In this document: one piece after another, positions 35,839-45,797 of the stretch
Numbering within the stretch: the stretch's first letter is position 1
How the letters are laid out: every line of letters begins with the position of its first letter
Assembly: GCA_029721435.1 (NCBI GenBank)
Contig: CM056574.1
Location: 28,505,001-28,569,000 of the forward strand
Length of the DNA stretch: 64,000 bases
Source: Gymnothorax reevesii
Lineage: Eukaryota; Chordata; Actinopteri; Anguilliformes; Muraenidae
Reading direction: 5' to 3'
Notes under the pieces: generated by a model
The model's input: only the letters and a program-made list of their open reading frames with translations
Databases searched by the model: none
What the model was told of the DNA's origin: nothing
Position numbers and translations under genes: made by a program

Positions 35839-36464
35839 CTAGATGAACTGTAGGGAACCCGCTGGTATCCGAATTGCTGGTCCCGGTGGTGTCACAGCCT
35901 CCCCTACGTGTCCGGTCTGCAAGAGGTGGTCCATCTGTTGGCACTCTGACAATGCACGCCCCCATTCTCTCTCAGCTTGCTTTACTAAAGGAGAAGAAAA
36001 GAGATTGTCACCATGTTCGCTGAATAAGACAGAATAGCAGCCACTGATAATGTTCATCCCCAACAGACCAGGTACTACAGTTTTCCTTTGTTGGGAAGCT
36101 GGGTCACGGGGGTCTTTTACCACTAGGATGCCCATCTGTGGGAGGGTAGTGCCGAGGACTTCAACATCCAACTCCACATATCCCAAATATGGAATATCTA
36201 AACCATTAGCTGCTGTTAATTGGAGCCACGTACAAGATCTCAGTTGCTCATCTGTTTGTGGCATCAGGTATTGTTCAAAGAAAGTTTGTGTTACAGTAGT
36301 TACCATTGATCCAGTGTCAAGCAAAGATGGCACCTCCACCCCCCCTATTCTGATCTTCACTACTGGACAGCGTCCAATTAGCCGGGATGCCAGGCTTGTC
36401 TGTTTTGAACCCAAAAATCCCCCTCCTGGTGCCGGGTTCCCAACACCAGAGGGCGCTAGTTTTC
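35839..36464 (-). CDS. Gypsy aspartic protease frame
   Basis: Retropepsin-type protease that would cleave the Gag-Pol polyprotein. The catalytic motif is LLDTGSMVTTV, and a later LGMN region probably forms the second half of the single-domain fold, which dimerises. The frame lies -1 relative to gag, is open right back to the slip site at 36459-36465, and has no ATG at its beginning, so frameshifting is the expected route of expression. It ends at the UAG at 35839-35841. Pol continues in the same frame immediately afterwards, so this UAG is either read through or a single disabling mutation. Confidence 0.85.
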
Positions 36465-36465
36465 C
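36421..36465 (-). promoter_or_regulatory. -1 frameshift signal at gag stop
   Basis: On the minus strand the heptamer G GAA AAC (36465-36459, split by gag codons) is followed at once by the gag stop TAG. Five nucleotides after the heptamer starts a hairpin: CCCTCTGGTG pairs with CACCA-G-GAGGG with one bulged G, closing a loop in which GGG and CCC can also pair. Slippery site, short spacer and stable stem are the parts of a -1 frameshift signal. The -1 frame is the protease frame and is open from the slip site onward. G GAA AAC is a known slip site in lentivirus gag-pro. Confidence 0.75.
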
Positions 36466-37562
36466 TGCTGCTCAATTGTATTCACTCTTGCCCCCACCCA
36501 TTGGCCACGTCCACATGATCCCACCCCCCCAGAGGGCCCACCCAATTCAACCCGACAAAATCTAGCAATATGACCTGCCTTATGGCATCGCAAGCATATT
36601 GGCTTTCCATCTGGCTGGAACTGGTATTGTTTTGGCCTGTTGCTGTTGGAGGGATCCTGGGGGCTTGTGTAATTGGGGGTGGTGGACGAAGAGCCTAAAT
36701 GTTTAAGAATAGCATCCAACTGTACCTGCTGTTTACGTAAACACTCCTTCAGTTCTGTCAGCTCATCACTGGATCTAGCAGCAATGGCGTTAGTGTCAAC
36801 ATCACCTTGACTTTGTCCTGAAGCATTTGAATCACAGGAGTATGCTCGTGCTCTTTGTCCACAAGCTGGGGGGCCACGCTTTTCCCATTTGATAGCTGCA
36901 TTACGTACATCTTTGAAGGAGTGGTTAGGATGCTGTCGAACCAAGTGGGCCAATTCACGCTGTAATTTGGTGTCACGTACGTTTTCAATGAATGTGTCAC
37001 GAACCACCAGATCTGAATTTGAAACCCCCCTTGGATCTTTACTTTTAAGTAGTTCCATCAAATGTAACAAAGCATGGGAAAACTCACGTATGGACTCATT
37101 ATCCTGTTGCCGGCGTTGAAAAAATTGTCTCTGTAAACTCACATATGTTTGATCACACCCAAAGTTATCCAGCAGTATTGTAAAAATAGCCTCTGGTGTG
37201 GCTATGTCAGTTGGAGAGCTAAATTTTACCTCCCGCTTAGCTTCCCCATCTAACAGGTCGCAAAGAAATGTTGCCTGTTCGGCCGGTGTATGTTGCACGA
37301 ACAGTGATTTTTTTGCTTCCTCCACCCAGTCATTTACAGCTAACCCATCCCGATCTACATCTCCTGAAAATCGTGGACATTTCCTTTCTCTTGGTGCATA
37401 CATGTATACTCGCCCTGTTAAATCACTACTGACATGGCCAGCCGACCCAGAGGCCTCTACATTTGCGGTTACATTGCCCCCATCTTTGAGTCTATTGTTC
37501 TCTGCTTTTAGTTGTTGAACAAGTTCAGTCAGAGCTTTGATTTGTTCCTGTGATTCCGACAT
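36456..37562 (-). CDS. gag: Gypsy Gag with CCHC zinc knuckle
   Basis: Structural protein forming the cytoplasmic particle that packages element RNA. The first good ATG is at 37562 (MSESQEQIK), giving 368 aa. The frame is open further upstream but without an ATG. An N-terminal coiled-coil-like stretch (about residues 1-35) precedes a capsid-like region with RFSGDVDRDGLAVNDWVEEA and ATFLCDLLDGEAKREV. A zinc knuckle CLRCHKAGHIARFC occupies residues 323-336. A gly-rich tail follows, and the frame ends at TAG 36456-36458, directly after a GGAAAAC slip site. The capsid part is of the general type also seen in domesticated gag-derived genes; that comparison is from memory. Confidence 0.92.
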   Translation of the reverse strand: MSESQEQIKALTELVQQLKAENNRLKDGGNVTANVEASGSAGHVSSDLTGRVYMYAPRERKCPRFSGDVDRDGLAVNDWVEEAKKSLFVQHTPAEQATFLCDLLDGEAKREVKFSSPTDIATPEAIFTILLDNFGCDQTYVSLQRQFFQRRQQDNESIREFSHALLHLMELLKSKDPRGVSNSDLVVRDTFIENVRDTKLQRELAHLVRQHPNHSFKDVRNAAIKWEKRGPPACGQRARAYSCDSNASGQSQGDVDTNAIAARSSDELTELKECLRKQQVQLDAILKHLGSSSTTPNYTSPQDPSNSNRPKQYQFQPDGKPICLRCHKAGHIARFCRVELGGPSGGVGSCGRGQWVGARVNTIEQQEN

Positions 37563-37863
37563 TTTAATTGGCTTTCTCAAAAGAAAAAAAAAAGAAACAC
37601 AACACCCAACAATCAATTGGGCTATTGGATATGGGTGAACAACCCCCCCACCCAAGAATAATGTCTATGTCCACTGCGTTTGTAAACGCTGGTGGTTCGG
37701 GGTCGCAGCTAGAGTGCGGTGGATGTCCTCTGGGTCTTCTCTTGGGCAACCACTGTCCTCTTCCTCCACTACCTCAATGCCTCCAAAGAAAAAAAAAACA
37801 ACCAAAAAAAAAGAAATCACACTGAGAAAAAAAAAAAAAAAAAAAAAAAAAAAACCCTCTGCT

Positions 37864-37881
37864 ATCCTGCCGATTACGCCA
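37864..37881 (-). promoter_or_regulatory. Primer-binding site, tRNA-Ser type
   Basis: Two nucleotides inside the 5' LTR. On the plus strand it reads ATCCTGCCGATTACGCCA, which matches the 3' end of vertebrate tRNA-Ser (…ATCCTGCCGACTACG plus CCA) with one C-to-T difference. This tRNA would prime minus-strand DNA synthesis. The tRNA sequence is recalled from general knowledge. Confidence 0.8.
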
Positions 37882-37883
37882 AA

Positions 37884-38955
37884 TGTGACCAGTACTATAG
37901 TTACTTGGGTATAACAACGCCACTCTCTTTAAAGGGGAGACCCGGACTTATGCTCAGTGTGACTACCCTACAACAAACAGTCCCCACTCAGGTAAATACC
38001 TATGGCAAGGACAACAGAGGCTCCTTAAGTTGTATACAAAAATAGATTTATTTCACAATGTCTGGTTAATAATAAAATGCATATTTGTATTGGAAACAAC
38101 CACAATATCTAGGCTTGGACATACCACATAACCAGAGGTGTAGAGCTAGTTAAAAGGTTCGAAGGCACTGCACACTTGGAAGTCGCTACACGATTAAAGG
38201 TTCGAAGGCACTGCACACTTATAAATCGCTACACAATTAAAGGTTCGAAGGCACTGCACACTTATAAATCACTGCACACTTAAAGGTTCAAAGGCACTGC
38301 ACACTTCTAATACAACGCTAAGCTCTACAACACCGTGGAAAGGTGAGTGGTCTCGGTCAAGATATGAGTGTAATGAAACCAAAAACAAAACGAAAACAAC
38401 ACGGAGGCACCAATTGTATAAAAATATCTGGAGGAGAGAACAGTGGCTGCCCCGCCGATTATATCGCCGGCTCAGCCTACAAACAAAATCAATACATTAC
38501 ACACAGTTCGACCATATTATTCCAACTTAACCCAAATGATATGCCTGGTCTCTCATACCTTGTCAAGCTAGATGCAGCACATCAGATGGGCTAATGTACA
38601 GCCACTAGACCGCTACTGGTCGTCATAAAGTGCTGCTCATCGTCTTACAAGACTGCTGCGAGGTACACAGTAAAGTAACAACAGTTTAACCCTCCTGACA
38701 CCAACAGACACCTTAAAATATAACAAGTAGTAAGTAAACTCCATATGAGAACACAAGCATAAGAACACAGAAAATGTCTGTACCTCTTTTCTTGTTGACC
38801 TACGACGCCGGCAACAGGAGCATAGACGTGAATGAGCCAAACGCGAACAAACGTGGACTTGCAAGATCCCACGAGATCCTACCCTCATATGTTGTGAGAG
38901 CTGTTACTAGGTTACCCCACCTGATAACCTGGGTCCTAGCGTCCCATATGTTACA
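37884..38955 (-). repeat. 5' LTR of the gypsy element
   Basis: 1,072 bp, the same as the LTR at 31087-32158 in all compared stretches. As the 5' LTR it would drive transcription leftward. Candidate TATA-like words lie in its 43-bp repeat array (38151-38309) and an AATAAA near 38046-38051 follows, so R would lie between them. Confidence 0.97.
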
Positions 38956-40083
38956 TAAAAAAAGACTGTCATTACCGGTGTGCCATAGCAACTGATCGAG
39001 TTCATAAAACTTATTAGTCTAGGCCTACATATTGCTGATTTTTTTAAAAAGAAAAATTAGGACTGACGTGAAGGCAGCTCCTTACCTCGATTCCGCTCAC
39101 ACGCTGATCTGTCTTGTAGTGCATTGTTGTGGAGATGGTTTTTTGCTTTTGGCCAGTAGACCTACTCTGTTTTTTTTCTTGAATTCATCTTTTGTGTTGT
39201 ACTGATTTGGCATGGTCCTCGACTGACGATTTTCTAATGTGGTCTATTAGCCTACCACTTTGAAGGGCCGACAAAAGAGCTTTCCGCCGTCCTTGTAACA
39301 GAAGAAAAACTGAATGGCCCTGTCCTTGGCTGTAATATACTTGGCAGTCTAGCCAACTGCTGGCTAGGGTCTCTCAAGAAATCGCTTCATTTTTAAACTT
39401 TCATACAGAATACGCCACGCAACTTAGGCAGAGAACGTAGATTTGTCGCCAACGAAGCAATCACTGCCTGGCGGTCAAGTTCACACTTGATGAGATGAGA
39501 TGCGCGGCGGTAACAGATGTCTGTGAATTGACAAAATCGTGGTTATGACCAGTTTGTGTCGGTATATTTTGGAATTCCGCGGTGAAGTGTGGATTCTGCG
39601 GAAAACGCCGCGATCGCGGAATTCCCCGGGGACTGAATTAATTTCAAATGTCATGTGTTTTTTTTCCACCTACAGATCTGATTCACCAGGTTACAGCGCT
39701 AAATATACCTGCTACTGCTTTATGGATGACAAAACAAAGATAATCATTATGTCGGATCTGGTCCAGGTAACTTTCATTAAATTCTGGTCTCGAAATTGTG
39801 GTCGGGTTTGACATATGTTAAATCACGTATTATTTGATTGTATATAGGCCTAAATGCTTTACTGATTTTTCACATTGTGGTTTTGTGTAGACACACACAC
39901 ACATCCAGATATTTTTTTCCCACGCAGGTGTCTGAGACAACTAGCTCGCCTATGATGGAGCCAGTGGGCTTCCGCATGGGAATGCATTGTTTAATCACCT
40001 CTGGCGTGTCCGTAGATGTTGTCACTACAGACCGTGCTCCTTCCATCAGAAAGATCATGCCAGGGAGTCCTTCCATGGCATGA

Positions 40084-41230
40084 TACATTAGCTCTGATCA
40101 GTATTGTTACAGTCATAAAGGAAATTACCTGCTTAGATGTTGGGAGTCTTCATTACTGTATTTTGTGCTTCTTAAAACTCTGGATATTTTCAATTGAAGA
40201 CCAGTTTGGACTGTTGGTAGGCCAGACTAGAAGTCACACATGCTGAATGTGGCTCTTTGGAATAAACAAGTAATGTTATCTCACAACAAAGGTACATGTT
40301 AGAGTCTGCGAATAGACCTTAGAAGGTAAGGGAATAATCAGGCATGTGGGCATGGCTCCTGCTGGATCTCTCTCTCTCGCTCTCTCCCTCTCACTAACTC
40401 ATCTGGTGTAGTGTGCTCTGCTATCTGCTGCTGGCCCAGTCCTGATCTCAATTCACCTGGGCTGTAAAATTCACCTGATCAGACTAGACTCCCTGTAGCC
40501 TGTGTCTCCTCAGCAGGAAGAGCATATTCTCAATTTCTCCTTTTATTTTTGCCTCTTATAACACTGCACCCCTTCCATAATTGGAATTTAGAAAACGTTA
40601 AATCATGGGATCGCAAATTCCGCAATTAGAATGTGCTTGACTGGGACATTCTAACACTGAACTAGAATCTTGAGATACATTTCAAATAAAACCCTGCCTT
40701 TGAAAAGCAAAATGTTTAACTGTGAGAGAATTTAGTCAGGAGCACACTTTTGGATGACACAAAACAGCTTTGGCACAGCGCATTCTTTGAAATGTAGCCA
40801 GTAATTTACATTTTGTCAAAGCATTTAGCTGTAACCTTATTCAAAATGTTGTCTAAAGTGCACTTTTTCTGAATGAGATACTCTGCAATTATCAAACCCC
40901 TTCAAGCAAATGAGCATTCGAAATAGTGCACCTGTCTACCTGGGGAACAGTAGCGGTGTATGAGTTAGAGAGAAGTGATCATACCGCTTCCTTCATCAAC
41001 ACATGCACTTTCTACAATGAGTTCCAATTTTTCAGAGTTTTGAAGGACAAATTACAAACTATGAAATGAGATAGTAAAACAAGAAAATTAAAACAGATGG
41101 TTTAACTACAGAGGCAGCTAACAGGAGGGATAAATCAAAACATTAACTAAAGCAAAAAAACATTGGATGAGTTGCTTTTGGTATTCAGCAAGCACTCCTA
41201 AAGAGTACATATTTACTTTTTAAAATATAC
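40084..41230. other. Intergenic, nothing recognised
   Basis: Sequence downstream of the third transposase-like exon. No further exon with the expected C-terminal motifs was found. A short CT-rich tract is at 40362-40392. Confidence 0.4.
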
Positions 41231-41232
41231 AA

Positions 41233-41648
41233 TCCCAGTTCCGAAATAGTTGGGACAATGAGTAAATTGTGAATAAAAACAAAACACAATGACTTTCAAA
41301 TCACACCAGCCGATATTTTATTCACAATAGAACAGAGATAACATAGCAAATGTTGAAACTGAGAAATTTTACAACCTGATCCACAAAATGAGCTCATTTC
41401 AAATTTGATGGCTGCTACAGGACTCAAAAAAGTTGGGACAGGGCCCTGTTTACCATGGTGTAGCATCCCTTCTTCTTTTTACCACAGAGTGGAGGCGTCT
41501 GGGCATTGAGGAGACAAGTTTCTTGAGTTTAGCCATTGGAATTTGCTCCCACTCTTGTTTAATACAGGCTTCCAGCTGCTGGAGAGTTTTGGGTCTCCAT
41601 TGATGGACTTTTTGTGTATTTATGCACCAAATTTTCTCAATCCTGGAC
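41233..41648 (-). pseudogene. Tc1-like transposase 3' fragment with one end
   Basis: Starts after a TA with a terminal sequence CAATCCCAGTTCCGAAATAG. On the minus strand 41648-41450 encodes a C-terminal transposase piece: VHQWRPKTLQQLEACIKQEW, then IPMAKLKKLVSSMPRRLHSV, ending TPW. This matches the last part of Tc1-like transposases, after the catalytic glutamate. The remaining gene is absent, so this is a truncated copy. Confidence 0.7.
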
Positions 41649-41649
41649 C

Positions 41650-42025
41650 CTAAAATAAATGCCCACCTGAATGCTCCTGGGTCCTGGTGACCAAAGATAT
41701 TTGTAAAACAAAAAACATATAGATTTGATATCTTCACTGGCTATACCACAGTCGATGTGGCTACACACAGAAAAATGACTGCAAAAATTCTTCAAATCAA
41801 GGTAAACTGCATAGCCAGCAGAGCATGAAAGTACCTTTGTCATAATTCCAGAGGACCTATAATAAATGTTTGAAAGAATCAAAAGGCATGATAGTTTGTT
41901 GTGACAAAGAAACGTTTTAATCATTCCGTCCTAGAAAATTAAGAGTTATAGGAATTATTGGAAACTTGATTACCATGTTATACATTTTCTTTTCAAGTGA
42001 ATGTAAACTTTTGACCCCGGCTGTA
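41650..42025. mobile_element. Second Tc1-like fragment with right end
   Basis: Ends at 41995-42025 with AAACTTTTGACCCCGGCTGTA, which on the other strand is a Tc1-type end (TACAGCCGGGGTCAAAAGTT). The sequence inward to about 41650 has no open gene. It adjoins the fragment at 41233-41648 but has different ends, so it is a separate, truncated element. Confidence 0.6.
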
Positions 42026-42767
42026 ATCTTTGTTTGCCAGATGTTCACATGTTGGCAATAAGCTACAGTGTATATAAGTCAAGTGACGTTGTAATAGAAA
42101 CCGAGTGTAAGTTAATGCTGAACTGTGTGTAATCTTATTTGCTTGCTGGCAAGCAAAGTTAAAACACATTCTACCTTAAGAGTTTCAATATTAGTTATGC
42201 AAGTCTAAGGTTACCTTATCTAACTTAGCAGGTCTAAAAAACAGCAAATGGGGTTTAACTAACTAGCTAACTGTTAGCTAGTTTGGTTATGACAAAGTTT
42301 CTGTGGGTTAACAATAATTCTTGAACCTTATTGGAACCTTAACCATATTTTTCATTTTTTGCAGACCATTGGCATCTTGACTAGCTGTCCTTTCCAAAGC
42401 AGGAGATGGAAATGAGCTCATTTAGCTTGCTAATTAACTTATCCAAAGTTCTGCCACTGAACATTGTTAAGGAGAATTCACCCAGTAAAATGAATGTGCG
42501 CCAATATTAATGGTTTGATGGTCTTTGCTTCAGTGTTCGAAGGCTATTTTTTCCTGTCCTTCTCATTTAATTGTTGATCACTGGTGTCAAAAACATGTTT
42601 TCGAATGATTCTTCCTCTCTCTTTCAGAAAAAAATGTGTCTGCATGCAGAAAAAACATTACGTGCACTCACACAATGCCCCAGAAGTGAGTCATAGTTAC
42701 TTTTCTTTTGCTATGTAATGGAAAAATAGTACAGCAGACTTTTTTTGTTACAATTAAGATTCAGATT

Positions 42768-42800
42768 CAGACGACTTTATTGATCCCCGAAGGGCAATTC
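42768..42800 (-). mobile_element. LINE 3' tail (GGGATCAATAAAGT type)
   Basis: On the minus strand it reads TTGCCCTTCGGGGATCAATA and then AAGTCGTCTGAATC, the characteristic 3' terminus shared by several fish LINE families. Only the tail is clear; the body was not recognised. Confidence 0.45.
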
Positions 42801-45227
42801 AGTTCACAGTTACCCTGCCTTAATGAGCTATCCAAACAATTCGGGATCAAAGACAAACAAAAGCAAACATTCATAGCATCATATATACAGCCATATTCAC
42901 CTGCCAGTACCAACAGATCAGCAGGATCAGCAATAAATAAAAGGTAAGGTAATAATGTATTTTCAAATAACGTTGTCATATAATGAGAAGTGTCACAGAG
43001 TAATGAGAGTGATGTTTCTTTCCTTTTTTCTTCCTCTATAGACAATATAATCCATTTCTCACTATTAGAATTTTCCAACCAGCCAGTGTATAAATAATTA
43101 GAGACAGCTACGTCCGGCAAGGGGCTGAGAGAGCTGCAAAGACCACGGTGAGCAAAATTGTTGTGGATGCTTACGTGACAAGTGTTTCTGATTAATGCAC
43201 TATTTTTAAAATTTGTTGTCTGACACTTGTGGCCATAACATTGTTCAGTCTTCTCTGCTCTACTCTCCTCACACCCTCTCTTTATCCCACTGTCTCCCAC
43301 TGTTTCTTTAACCACCCAAGTCTAACTACCCCATGGTCTTTGACACTCTCTACCCCCATGTTGGATGTAGCTGTAAGAATCTGTAAATACTTTGAAACAT
43401 TACTGTTCATAGTTCTGAATTCTTAGTATATATAATAATATGTTTATATATTATATATAATAAATATATTGTAATATATAATATATATTTCATATATTCT
43501 GAATTATTATAGTTAATATTTGCGCGCTGTTCCATGAGTACCATCTATTTAGAGTGAGGTTGATAAAATTGGTGGACCTTTAATGTGACCAAAGTAAACG
43601 AAGAAACATACAAACGTAACACAGATTGACCAGAACAACTGCTTCTCCCCAAGCTGTCAGCCTGCAACATTTAAACTCTCACAAACTAGGAGTTGTGATG
43701 AATAATGGCTCCTGGACTTTTTGGTGTGCAACAAGTAATGATGGCTCGGGAAGTACAGACAACTTGAGTACTAAGACTAAGGCAGACTTTCACATTACTC
43801 TACTGAAGAAAGGCTGTGTTAATTAAAGTATCTGAGAGTGTAGGACCATCATAACTGCGAAAAACATTCCACCAGGTGTGCCTTAGATCTGTGCTTTAGA
43901 GCCTCTCACCTCCTTTTCAATTACGATTGTTTCATCTTTTCCTCTCTCATGCTTGTACTTTCATCTCACTAATTGGCAGTGAATGTGAGCCATGTAGTTT
44001 CTTTGCAACAGGACAGACCCATCAATTGATAAATAATCAGTTATCACCCTTCAGAAGCATTTATTCATACAGTACATTTTTTCCTCCCTTTCCACTTATC
44101 TCTTCCACGATCATTTTAAGCCCGTCCTCTCTCTATCCATCCGTCTTTATTTGTGTTTTACATCTTCTTTCAAAACTCATAACTTAACACTGGCATAGTG
44201 AACAATGCTTAAAATCAACCCATTTCCAAATTGTCTTTCAAAGGGATGCTTTGCCCATTTTCAACCAGCTCTGTTTAATTACAGTGTGATTAGTTTTCTG
44301 CAAATGAACAATGTTCAATTTTCATCTGTGTTTCCAGGACAGAGAATTTCCCTGAACGAGAAAACAAGCCAGCGAAGCAGCTCTAAGTCTTCAAAACAAG
44401 ACAGTGCAAACCCCTCACAAGCTTTTTTTCCTCAGCCTTGCAAGAAACATCCCTTAAACTTAATGAGTGAATCCATTACCCATTTTATGATTTTGTATCA
44501 TGGTAATAGATTTAGTCCTGATACTGCTTGAAATTCATTTCCATGCATCACTGGGCATGGGAAGCTGTTGTTGAAGGTGTCCGATGCCTGAAGGAGTGTC
44601 CCTCCGATCGAATAGACAGACAGTGACCGTGTGCCCAGCAAAGGAAAACAGTCCACATGTGTGGAGCCAGTCAGAGGACAGGAGGCAGAAGCCTGAGGAA
44701 CAGTTCCTGCATGAAACGAACAGCTAGAAATGGCGCTGACAGAAGAAATGGCATTCATAATGCTACACTACAATAGAACAGCTTCTCCTAGAGTCAGCGA
44801 GATCAGATTTGCTGGGCTTAGGCCTTCGCTCTCTAAAACAAACTCAAGCAAGCGGTTCGGCTCATATTTAAATCAGTGCTGACATTTCATAAGGTGCCGT
44901 TTAATCACTTTTTGAGAAATTCAAACACATCCCAAGCAGAGATTGGCAGTACTGCCCCAACTGCACCCGTTGTTCGAAGCGTGATATGCTAACTTTTTTC
45001 TTTACAGTTTCTTGACAGAATGAAAGAAAAAAAAATTTCATTCAAATGATATTTATTTATTATTAGTCTGTTTATTGCACTTGGACCTTTCAGCCTAGTG
45101 TCTCCCAGTAAGTCTGGTACTATACAGAATTGGGATCTTTATATGAGGGACATCAGAGACGTTTGGTTATGTGCAGAGACATTTGGGTCAGTGCGACTCA
45201 ACCATTTCAGATGCCTGCTGATAGGTC

Positions 45228-45262
45228 GGTAGGTACTTTATTAATCCCTCATGGGGAGGTTT
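45228..45262 (-). mobile_element. LINE 3' tail, second copy
   Basis: The minus strand reads CCTCCCCATGAGGGATTAAT, then AAAGTACCTACCGAC, the same kind of terminus as at 42768-42800 with a degenerate short-repeat tail. Confidence 0.45.
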
Positions 45263-45486
45263 GAGCATCACAGCAGCTTCAATAAAAGGACACACAATTA
45301 ACGATACACAAAAACACAAGGCTCCAGAGGAAGCCCCAACCGTCTTGACCCTTTTGTTTGATCTTTCTCCTTTTTTCTTTACTCTCTCATGACAGTATGA
45401 TGCAAAAAAAAACAAAAAACTTGATAATAGACACTGCATCAACCATCAAGGTTTGAATGTTGCAGCTTATTCTTATCAATTCAAGT

Positions 45487-45610
45487 CAGTTGTGTGTACA
45501 ATACACGTGTGATTGTATGCGTGTGTGTGTCTGCGCTTACTTCTGTGCTTGTGTTTTTGTGCGCACATGCGTATATGTCATTATGTGTACATCTGTGTGT
45601 GCATGTAAGG
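45487..45610. repeat. Interrupted TG microsatellite
   Basis: Degenerate (TG)n tract, with a cysteine/valine-rich open frame as a by-product. Confidence 0.85.
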
Positions 45611-45797
45611 CTGTGTTTGAATGGGTAATGGTATCCCTGTGCATGGACGCTAGTGATTGCAGAGAGGGAGAGAGTGACTGAGATAGAGGCCAGCAGATCT
45701 CAAGCATAAGGCCATTATGGTGTGGGGAGAAAATGTATGCTGTGAAATATCTGCCCATAGAAAGACGTGATTTAAATGGAGGATAGCAAGGATTCTT

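Larger units (their letters stand above)
31087..38955 (-). mobile_element. Complete Ty3/gypsy LTR retrotransposon
   Basis: A 7,869-bp element in minus orientation with two 1,072-bp LTRs, flanked by TAAA on both sides (31083-31086 and 38956-38959), a 4-bp target duplication. In element order it has the 5' LTR (38955-37884), a tRNA-Ser-type primer site, gag, protease, pol with RT-RNase H-integrase, then the 3' LTR (32158-31087). RT before integrase places it in Ty3/gypsy. Between 37563 and 37883 lies the leader, which contains a run of about 30 A. No envelope-like frame is present. It sits inside the CAGTCCCC DNA transposon. Confidence 0.97.
29906..39635. mobile_element. DNA transposon hosting the gypsy insertion
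   Basis: The left end reads CAGTCCCCGGGGATTTCTGC and the right end, on the other strand, CAGTCCCCGGGGAATTCCGC. AATTAA lies just outside both ends (29900-29905 and 39636-39641), a likely 6-bp target duplication. Near both ends the word ATTCTGCGG or ATTCCGCGG recurs five or more times as subterminal repeats. Without the nested gypsy element the transposon is about 1.86 kb and has no transposase gene. CAG-starting ends with short subterminal repeats suggest a hAT relative, but hAT elements usually duplicate 8 bp, so the superfamily is open. Confidence 0.75.
29577..40083 (+). pseudogene. Transposase-like gene, three exons, probably truncated
   Basis: Three coding blocks join in frame through canonical GT-AG sites: 29577-29876 (donor GGTAAC), 39676-39766 (acceptor CTACAG, donor GGTAAC) and 39928-40083 (acceptor GCAG). 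Exon 1 gives NLLLTDGILF and later YLIPVVNEAYKEMQ. Exon 2 begins RSDSPGYSAKY and contains FMDDKTKIIIMSDLVQ. Exon 3 begins VSETTSSPMMEPVGF and contains VVTTDRAPSIRKIM. The blocks resemble an unnamed multi-copy fish protein family with a DSPG(H/Y)SAKY motif and a later TDR motif, which I read as acidic residues of an RNase H-like transposase; that is recall and inference. The start is not identified. Exon 3 stops soon after TDR, so the C-terminal half is absent. Intron 1 holds a 9.7-kb nested insertion. Confidence 0.55.
42026..45797. other. Intergenic with LINE tails and AT-rich DNA
   Basis: No host gene was recognised. It holds two short LINE 3' tails (listed separately), an AT-only tract of about 75 bp at 43425-43500, and a TG-rich tract at 45487-45610. 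The longest open frame (minus strand, 42767-43315) runs through one of the LINE tails and shows no domain. Confidence 0.45.

Noticed and set aside
32205..36565. Several long plus-strand open frames opposite gypsy pol and protease
   Set aside because: They are antisense shadows of the minus-strand retrotransposon genes, which carry all the motifs.
42767..43315. 182-codon open frame on the minus strand
   Set aside because: It runs through a LINE 3' tail, has no recognisable domain and no promoter or splice context. Most likely chance.
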